In this document: positions 14,506-19,065 of the stretch, one piece after another
Position numbering within the stretch: position 1 is the stretch's first letter
Layout: each line of letters begins with the position of its first letter
Source: UBA1259 sp964453915
Lineage (GTDB): Bacteria; Bacillota; Clostridia; Christensenellales; Borkfalkiaceae
DNA: 19,065 nt
Assembly: GCA_964453915.1 (NCBI GenBank)
Contig: CAYVPW010000025.1
Location: 1 to 19,065 of the forward strand
Direction: 5' to 3'
The notes under the pieces: generated by a model
Seen by the model: only the letters and a program-made list of their open reading frames with translations
Told to the model about the DNA's origin: nothing
Databases searched by the model: none
Program-made: the position numbers and the translations under genes

Positions 14506-16137
14506 TCAACAAGGGCTTAGCCCTTTTACTTTTATTATACCTTCAAAAACCTGTTTCGCATACGGCGCAGCAACGGTAGAACCATAATATTGCCCTTCCG
14601 GCTCGTCAACTATTACAAGTGCAAGATATTTCGGGTCGTTTGCGGGGAAAAAGCCCACAAAACTAGACACGTATTTTCCATGTGCAATCACTCCGTTTTC
14701 GTATTTTTGCGCAGTACCCGTTTTTCCAGCAACCCTATACCCTTCTATATAAGCCTGTTTTCCAGAACCTTCCGAAACGACTTTTTCTAACATTTCGCAT
14801 AGTATATTAGATGCTTTTTCGGATATTGCTCTGTTAACCTTTTTAGAATTGATTTTTTCCGCAATAATGCCGTCGTTAGAATAAATTTCGCTTACCAAGT
14901 ACGGCGTGTACAAAATTCCGCCGTTAATAGCCGCCGCAGTTGCCATGGCAAGTTGTATCCCCGTAACGGCAATCGTTTGACCGAAAGCAATTCTTGCAAG
15001 GTCCACGTTTTGCACTGCCGAAACGGGCAACACCATTCCTTGTGCTTCTCCCTTAAAGTCTACCCCCGTGACGCTTCCATATCCGAAAGCATTACAACTG
15101 TTGTTTAACGCACCTTGCAAATTCAGATTTGCGTGCTTGCCGTTTTCGTGATTACTCCAACATTTTACCCGTTGTCCGTCTACGTATCTGTATCTTGAAG
15201 AACTAAAAATATGACTCGTCGAATAAGCCCGCCCGTTGCCGCTTAAATATTCTTCTATATCGGCGGCGGCAGTTAAAATCTTAAACGTAGATCCCGGCTC
15301 GTAGCTGTCGCTTATCAACCCGTTTCTGCTTAATAAATTAAGTTTATCAAGGTCGTCTCTGGGTACGCTGTTCAAGTTAAAAGAAGGCTTTGTGCAAAGC
15401 GCTTTAATAGCGCCCGTTTTAGGTTCTATCACAATCATTTGCGCAGACTTTGCATTGTGAATTTCTATTGCTTCGCTCATAGCGGCTTCGCACAACTGCT
15501 GCACGTCGTAGTCAACGGTAAGTTTTATGTTTAATCCATCGGTAGACGGGATATAACTTGCTTTTCCGCCATCGATTTCTACGCCTACTATATCCGTTTC
15601 GTACAAAATTTCGCCGTTAATTCCGGATAAATACTTATCGTAATAAAGTTCTAGTCCGGATTGACCTTTTCCGTCCGCAGAAGTAATCCCCAGCACGGAC
15701 GACAAAAATTCGTTATACGGGTATATTCTAGAATTGTCCCTAGAATAATAAACCCCACTTAAATTAAGTTTAAGCAACTCGTCTATCTTTGATTTAGGCA
15801 CCTGCTTTTTTACCGTAATTTCAGAAGAAACCGTTTTGCTTATTCTATCGTGCACGGCTTGATAGTCCGTTTCTAAAACCTTAGATAAAGCTTGACATAA
15901 ATATTCAACGTCTTTAACCGCTTTTTTTCTGACGAATACCGTATAAGTATCGTCGTTTGCCGCTAAAACGACACCGTTCGCATCTACTATTTCCCCGCGA
16001 GAGGCTATAACGGGAATTTCTCTGGTCCACTGATCTATTGCTTTTTCTTGAAGATCTTCTCCCCAAATCACCTGTATATAAAAAAGTCGACCTAAAACGA
16101 ACAAAAATAAAAAGGCTATTGCAACGATAATCGCCAA
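14506..16137 (-). CDS. ftsI: Class B penicillin-binding protein (FtsI/PBP2B-type transpeptidase) with an internal deletion
   Basis: This membrane-anchored transpeptidase would cross-link septal peptidoglycan. From the TTG at 16137 (543 residues) it has a membrane segment (1-15), the dimerisation region starting RGEIVDANGVVLAAND (47-62), and a transpeptidase domain. The catalytic motifs are S283-T-F-K286, S347-C-N349 and K472-T-G474. Two features are odd. First, only one residue separates SCN from the conserved FGYG, where relatives such as E. coli PBP3 and B. subtilis SpoVD have about 20. Second, no ATG or GTG start exists. The frame stays open upstream through KKDYSISVLQKRLL, a typical charged pre-membrane tail, to an ATA at 16179 lying 9 nt after GGAG. 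The true start is probably there, giving 557 residues. No PASTA domain is present. Position after rsmH and the ftsL-like gene supports FtsI over SpoVD. Confidence 0.88.
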   Translation of the reverse strand: MAIIVAIAFLFLFVLGRLFYIQVIWGEDLQEKAIDQWTREIPVIASRGEIVDANGVVLAANDDTYTVFVRKKAVKDVEYLCQALSKVLETDYQAVHDRISKTVSSEITVKKQVPKSKIDELLKLNLSGVYYSRDNSRIYPYNEFLSSVLGITSADGKGQSGLELYYDKYLSGINGEILYETDIVGVEIDGGKASYIPSTDGLNIKLTVDYDVQQLCEAAMSEAIEIHNAKSAQMIVIEPKTGAIKALCTKPSFNLNSVPRDDLDKLNLLSRNGLISDSYEPGSTFKILTAAADIEEYLSGNGRAYSTSHIFSSSRYRYVDGQRVKCWSNHENGKHANLNLQGALNNSCNAFGYGSVTGVDFKGEAQGMVLPVSAVQNVDLARIAFGQTIAVTGIQLAMATAAAINGGILYTPYLVSEIYSNDGIIAEKINSKKVNRAISEKASNILCEMLEKVVSEGSGKQAYIEGYRVAGKTGTAQKYENGVIAHGKYVSSFVGFFPANDPKYLALVIVDEPEGQYYGSTVAAPYAKQVFEGIIKVKGLSPC

Positions 16138-16190
16138 TAACCTCTTTTGTAAAACAGAAATCGAATAATCTTTTTTTATTTTTTTATTCT

Positions 16191-16234
16191 CCGTTTATCA
16201 CTATATACTGTTTAATGTATATTCTAAAAAACGG
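16191..16234 (-). promoter_or_regulatory. Possible leader hairpin before the penicillin-binding protein gene
   Basis: Nested short arms occur on the minus strand: CCGTTT with AAACGG (outer, 16234-16229 and 16196-16191) and ATATAC with GTATAT (inner, 16222-16217 and 16208-16203). The outer arm runs into the GGAG ribosome binding site. Stability is modest and the role is unproven. Confidence 0.3.
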
Positions 16235-16241
16235 TTTTTAA

Positions 16242-16865
16242 TTACTTAATCATTCCCAAACTTTCCGCTCTTTCTGCAAGAACTTCCGCACTGCTATCCG
16301 TTTCAAACTGATTTCTCATTTGATAAAATTCTTGTTCGATATTCGCTAGTTGCGCTTGTTTTATTTCGTTATTTGTGTTAAGTTTGGATAAAACACCGGT
16401 ATTTATTATAATTAAAGCCATAATAACGGTCACTGCCAAAGCGTATAAAACCACTATAAATTTTCCTTTTGCGTTGAGTTTATGCGATTCGTGCGCTTGC
16501 TCTTTTTCTTGCTTTAATTCACGATACATTTGGTCAACGTCTCCGTCGCCGAATTGCATCGTAGTAGACGTAGGACGAATATCGTCTTCCGCCATCTTTA
16601 CTTCTTCAACTACTTGAACGGGAGTTTCTTCCACTACGGCAGTTTGAGCAAAACTTTCGGAATATCTGTCGTAATTCAAAAGTTTTTCAAGATTTTTTTG
16701 TCTTGCAATCTTTTCTTCGTCAAAATTTACTTCTTCTCTTTTATCTGTAGAAACAAATTCTTCGTAAGACGAAGGAACATTTTCTCTTTCTAATAGAGCA
16801 ACGTTAGATTTGCTTTCGCAAAAACTTTCTTTAGAACTGTTTGCAGAACGCATTGTCGTGACCAT
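16242..16865 (-). CDS. ftsL: FtsL/DivIC-like cell division protein with a long cytoplasmic tail
   Basis: Sequence identity in this family is very low, so the call rests on architecture and place. A single membrane segment (about 136-155, FIVVLYALAVTVIMALIIIN) is followed by a coiled-coil stretch (KQAQLANIEQEFYQMRNQFE) and the closing A-E-x-L-G-M signature (ERAESLGMIK). The gene lies between rsmH and the division transpeptidase, the standard ftsL slot. FtsL bridges FtsB/DivIC and FtsW-FtsI in the divisome. The 135-residue acidic N-terminal tail is far longer than in E. coli or B. subtilis FtsL. It contains a short motif, DIRPTSTTMQF (95-105), that could be a binding peptide. The ATG at 16865 has AAAGGAG 7 nt upstream and follows the rsmH stop by 13 nt. 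Confidence 0.8.
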   Translation of the reverse strand: MVTTMRSANSSKESFCESKSNVALLERENVPSSYEEFVSTDKREEVNFDEEKIARQKNLEKLLNYDRYSESFAQTAVVEETPVQVVEEVKMAEDDIRPTSTTMQFGDGDVDQMYRELKQEKEQAHESHKLNAKGKFIVVLYALAVTVIMALIIINTGVLSKLNTNNEIKQAQLANIEQEFYQMRNQFETDSSAEVLAERAESLGMIK

Positions 16866-16878
16866 AGCGCATCTCCTT

Positions 16879-17817
16879 TTATATTTTTTCGGCTATCCTC
16901 AGTTTTGCCGACTTTGCCCTTCCGTTAAAGTTTAATTCTTCTTCTCCGGCAACTATAGGGTGCTTTGTTATTATCTCTATTTCTTTTTTCTTTCCGCATA
17001 CGCAAACCGGTAAACTCTTATCGCATATACAGTCCGTTTCTAACTCCTTAAAAGCCTTTTTAACAATTCTGTCTTCTAAAGAATGAAAGGTAATCACGGA
17101 AATTCTTCCGCCTTTATTTAGCCCGCGAACCATAGATACAACCGTATCATAAAGCCCGTCTAATTCTCCGTTTACTTCTATCCGCAACGCCTGAAACACT
17201 CTTTTAGAAGGGTGCCCGTCGTGCTGAAACTTTGCGGGAATACTTTCGGCTATTATTTTATTAAGTTCGCCTATAGTTTTTATAGGCTTAACTTTTCTTT
17301 GCTTTACTATGTTTTTGGCGATAGAAAAAGAAAACCTTTCTTCTCCGTATTCACTAAAAATATTTTTAAGTTCGTTTTCGGAATATTCGTTTACTATTTT
17401 TTCCGCCGTTAAAGCAGCGGTTTTATCCATTCTCATATCCAGCGCTTCGTTTTCGCCCAGATACGAAAATCCCCTTTCCCTATCGTCTAACTGAAAGCTA
17501 GAAACTCCCAGGTCTAGTATTATTCCATCAAAACCAGAAATATTAAGTTTATCTTTTATTTCGTTAAAGTTTTTGAAATTATCTTTTACTATCGTAAATC
17601 TTCCTTCAAATTCCTTTAACCTGTCTTTTGCTCTTTCTATGGCGTAATCGTCCAAATCGGTAGCGACCAACCTTCCCGATGGTGCGCTTTCAGATAAAAT
17701 TTTATATGAATGACCGCCCCCGCCAAGAGTTCCGTCAAAATAAATACCACCGTCTTTTACGTTTAGTCCCTTTACGCTCTCGGATAAAAGCACGGAAAAG
17801 TGTTTAAGTTCAGCCAT
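16879..17817 (-). CDS. rsmH: 16S rRNA (cytosine-1402-N4)-methyltransferase
   Basis: RsmH (MraW) methylates N4 of C1402 in the decoding centre of 16S rRNA, using S-adenosylmethionine. The 312-residue protein has the family's normal length and motifs. These are the SAM-binding FDGTLGGGGHS (27-37), LDLGVSSFQLD (101-111) then RGFSY, DMRMD, the FQALRIEVN block and ITFHSLEDRIVK. A cysteine-rich C-terminal segment (DCICDKSLPVCVCGKKK) is also typical of clostridial members. Its start ATG overlaps the end of mraZ by 8 nt (ATGGCTGA) and has no strong ribosome binding site, so translation is probably coupled to mraZ. Confidence 0.97.
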   Translation of the reverse strand: MAELKHFSVLLSESVKGLNVKDGGIYFDGTLGGGGHSYKILSESAPSGRLVATDLDDYAIERAKDRLKEFEGRFTIVKDNFKNFNEIKDKLNISGFDGIILDLGVSSFQLDDRERGFSYLGENEALDMRMDKTAALTAEKIVNEYSENELKNIFSEYGEERFSFSIAKNIVKQRKVKPIKTIGELNKIIAESIPAKFQHDGHPSKRVFQALRIEVNGELDGLYDTVVSMVRGLNKGGRISVITFHSLEDRIVKKAFKELETDCICDKSLPVCVCGKKKEIEIITKHPIVAGEEELNFNGRAKSAKLRIAEKI

Positions 17818-18241
17818 TTTGTTTCATCGAATCCAACGCGTCTGCCAAAGTATCAAAACTTACGTCGTTAAAGTAGTCGTTAAATACTTCGTCGCTCCAA
17901 ATTTCTATACAATTAGGTCCCTTAAAAACAGTCACGTTCTTTTCTATCTTAGCGTATTTTCTCAAATTTTCGGGAATAAGTATTCTGCCTTGTTTATCTT
18001 CTTCCGCTTCCCAAGAATAATACAATATATATCTTGCCGCTTGAAGTTGCTTATCTCTAAACGGGTTTACGGACTTTAATGTTTCTTTTAAATCTTTCAT
18101 TTGTGCTTCCGTATATACGTTAAGACACCCGCCGGCACCTATACTTATCGTATAGTTGTCGCCGAGTTCTTCCCTTAACTTTGCAGGTATTCTCATTCTG
18201 TTTTTTGCATCTAGTTGATGCGAATAACTTTTACCCGACAT
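17810..18241 (-). CDS. mraZ: Transcriptional regulator MraZ
   Basis: MraZ is a ring-forming DNA-binding protein that controls the division and cell-wall cluster, usually repressing its own promoter. The 143-residue protein has two SpoVT/AbrB-like repeats, each with the D-x-K/Q-x-R signature: DAKNRMRIP (11-19) and DKQGRILIP (82-90). The ATG at 18241 is 14 nt from GGGAG, a long gap; AGAG somewhat closer may serve instead. It is the first gene of the mraZ-rsmH-ftsL-ftsI run and sits behind a near-perfect promoter carrying three MraZ-like boxes. Confidence 0.97.
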   Translation of the reverse strand: MSGKSYSHQLDAKNRMRIPAKLREELGDNYTISIGAGGCLNVYTEAQMKDLKETLKSVNPFRDKQLQAARYILYYSWEAEEDKQGRILIPENLRKYAKIEKNVTVFKGPNCIEIWSDEVFNDYFNDVSFDTLADALDSMKQNG

Positions 18242-18279
18242 AAAGTAGCACTCTACTCCCGTTTAGTATTTGTACGAAG

Positions 18280-18308
18280 ATTATAGCACACGCTTTGACC
18301 ACCGTCAA
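18280..18308 (-). promoter_or_regulatory. Sigma-A promoter of the mraZ operon
   Basis: TTGACG (18308-18303), a 17-bp spacer and TATAAT (18285-18280), with a leader of about 32 nt. It begins only about 50 bp after the murI stop. No terminator is seen between, so murI transcripts may also enter the cluster. Confidence 0.9.
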
Positions 18309-18315
18309 CCACTTT
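18289..18315 (-). promoter_or_regulatory. Three MraZ-like operator boxes at 10-bp spacing
   Basis: On the minus strand AAAGTGG (18315-18309), ACGGTGG (18305-18299) and AAGCGTG (18295-18289) start exactly 10 bp apart and straddle the -35 and spacer. Known MraZ operators are short G-rich direct repeats about one helical turn apart, so autorepression is the expected role. Confidence 0.65.
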
Positions 18316-18348
18316 TTTGAAATTTTTTGAGTTTTTTTAAAATTTTTT
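18313..18348 (-). promoter_or_regulatory. Four phased A-tracts upstream of the mraZ -35 box
   Basis: Minus-strand A-runs of 6, 7, 6 and 6 begin at 18348, 18338, 18328 and 18318, exactly 10 bp apart. This is the classic arrangement for intrinsically bent DNA or an UP element. The last run merges with the first MraZ-like box. Confidence 0.75.
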
Positions 18349-18356
18349 GTGATAAA

Positions 18357-19065
18357 TTAAAGATTATTAACCACCTCAAGCCAAAATTTTTCGTTCAGAA
18401 TTTTTTTATCACCTACAAATTTAACCTGATTTTTCCTATCGATTTTACCTGACAAATTAAAATTACCACTATTTTTCATCTTTTCTATGGTAAAGTCCAT
18501 ACCGTCGATAATTTTTAGTGGTTTTAAGTGGTTAAAAATTCTTTTTTTTACAAATTCATAGTGTGTGCAACCCAAAATTACAGTATTAAAACTCACACCA
18601 AAAAAGGGCAGTTCTTTTTCAACGTTAACCTTGCTTAAATCAAACAAATTCTCTTCTATTTCTTTTGCCAAAAGCCTTAAAGGAAAAACCGTTAAAAATT
18701 CGTTATCTTTGTAATAAGAGCAAGATTTAGGCGTTGCTAATAAAAGTGTTTTTCTTTTTTTAGAAACTTCCCTCTCTACGGGTGGAAAAATCCCGTAAAC
18801 GGGAATATTCAAATATTCTTGCAACCTATCTCTAACGGTTAAAGAAAGAGTGTTGCAAGCAAGCACAATCGCCTTTAGTTTATAAGGTTGCATATAAGAA
18901 AGGTTATAAATAGTTAAGCTTAGCAGTTCTCTAAAACTTTTTTCTCCGTAAGGGGCGTTTGCGTTATCGCCAAAATACACAAATCTTTCAAACGGAAAAG
19001 ATTCGGTAAGTTTTTTTAAAACAGATAATCCCCCTACTCCGCTATCCAAAACACCGATATAATAA
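18357..19065 (-). CDS. murI: Glutamate racemase, partial (N-terminus beyond right edge)
   Basis: MurI converts L- to D-glutamate for peptidoglycan. The frame is open to the right edge and reads YYIGVLDSGVGGLS, the usual MurI opening. The first few residues therefore lie outside the window, and the TTG at 19049 is not the start. The visible 236 residues include YFGDNANAPYG (family: GDxxxxPYG), the first catalytic cysteine in ACNTLS and the second in LGCTHYE. The central segment after YGIFPPVER is divergent: the usual PG-x-x-A is replaced, and LATPKS stands where others have I/L-G/A-T-x-x-T. The protein looks slightly shorter than the usual 260-270 residues. Standing directly before mraZ suggests shared cell-wall regulation. 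Confidence 0.92.
   Translation of the reverse strand, partial: YYIGVLDSGVGGLSVLKKLTESFPFERFVYFGDNANAPYGEKSFRELLSLTIYNLSYMQPYKLKAIVLACNTLSLTVRDRLQEYLNIPVYGIFPPVEREVSKKRKTLLLATPKSCSYYKDNEFLTVFPLRLLAKEIEENLFDLSKVNVEKELPFFGVSFNTVILGCTHYEFVKKRIFNHLKPLKIIDGMDFTIEKMKNSGNFNLSGKIDRKNQVKFVGDKKILNEKFWLEVVNNL

Noticed and set aside
18357..19049. TTG at 19049 as the murI start
   Set aside because: The frame continues upstream to the edge with the conserved YYIGVL before DSGVGG, so the gene is simply cut by the window.

Overview
The window reads as a chromosomal segment from an AT-rich Bacillota (Firmicutes), most likely an uncultured gut-type clostridial lineage. The evidence is the low GC content, strong A/G-rich ribosome binding sites, consensus sigma-A promoters (TTGACN, 17 bp, TATAAT), a Gram-positive style mraZ-rsmH-ftsL-ftsI cluster next to murI, and secreted or intracellular glycan-degrading genes. 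No tRNA, rRNA, CRISPR array, integrase or insertion sequence is visible. The lineage is an inference; nothing in the window names it.

From left to right. (1) Positions 1-2097 look like accessory DNA: a D12-class DNA adenine methyltransferase cut by the left edge, a phage Gp37/Gp68-type (DUF5131) protein, and between them a dense non-coding knot of promoter, perfect palindrome and terminator with four copies of the motif GTGCATCAAAT or its complement. (2) Positions 2098-11319 are a glycan-use region, all on the minus strand: a 1519-residue secreted multidomain protein ending in a GH28/GH49-like beta-helix, and an operon of a GH78-like glycosidase (frameshifted), an ROK-family protein and nagA. 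An AraC-type regulator (11332-12102) lies just upstream with its own promoter and terminator, and plausibly controls the region. (3) Positions 12155-14493 are housekeeping: a 4'-phosphopantetheinyl transferase translationally coupled to an Mrp/Nbp35 Fe-S carrier ATPase, and a divergent family I inorganic pyrophosphatase. (4) Positions 14506-19065 are the start of the division and cell-wall cluster: murI (cut by the right edge), mraZ, rsmH, an ftsL-like gene with a long cytoplasmic tail, and a class B penicillin-binding protein.

The most interesting points are these: the regulatory knot beside the methyltransferase, which may encode a tiny RNA or a shared operator; a penicillin-binding protein that lacks about 20 residues after its SxN motif and has no normal start codon; a frameshift that splits the GH78 gene; and the mraZ promoter, with three 10-bp-spaced MraZ-like boxes preceded by four A-tracts phased at exactly 10 bp.

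Limits: all calls come from reading motifs and translations by eye. No similarity search, structure prediction or folding calculation was run.
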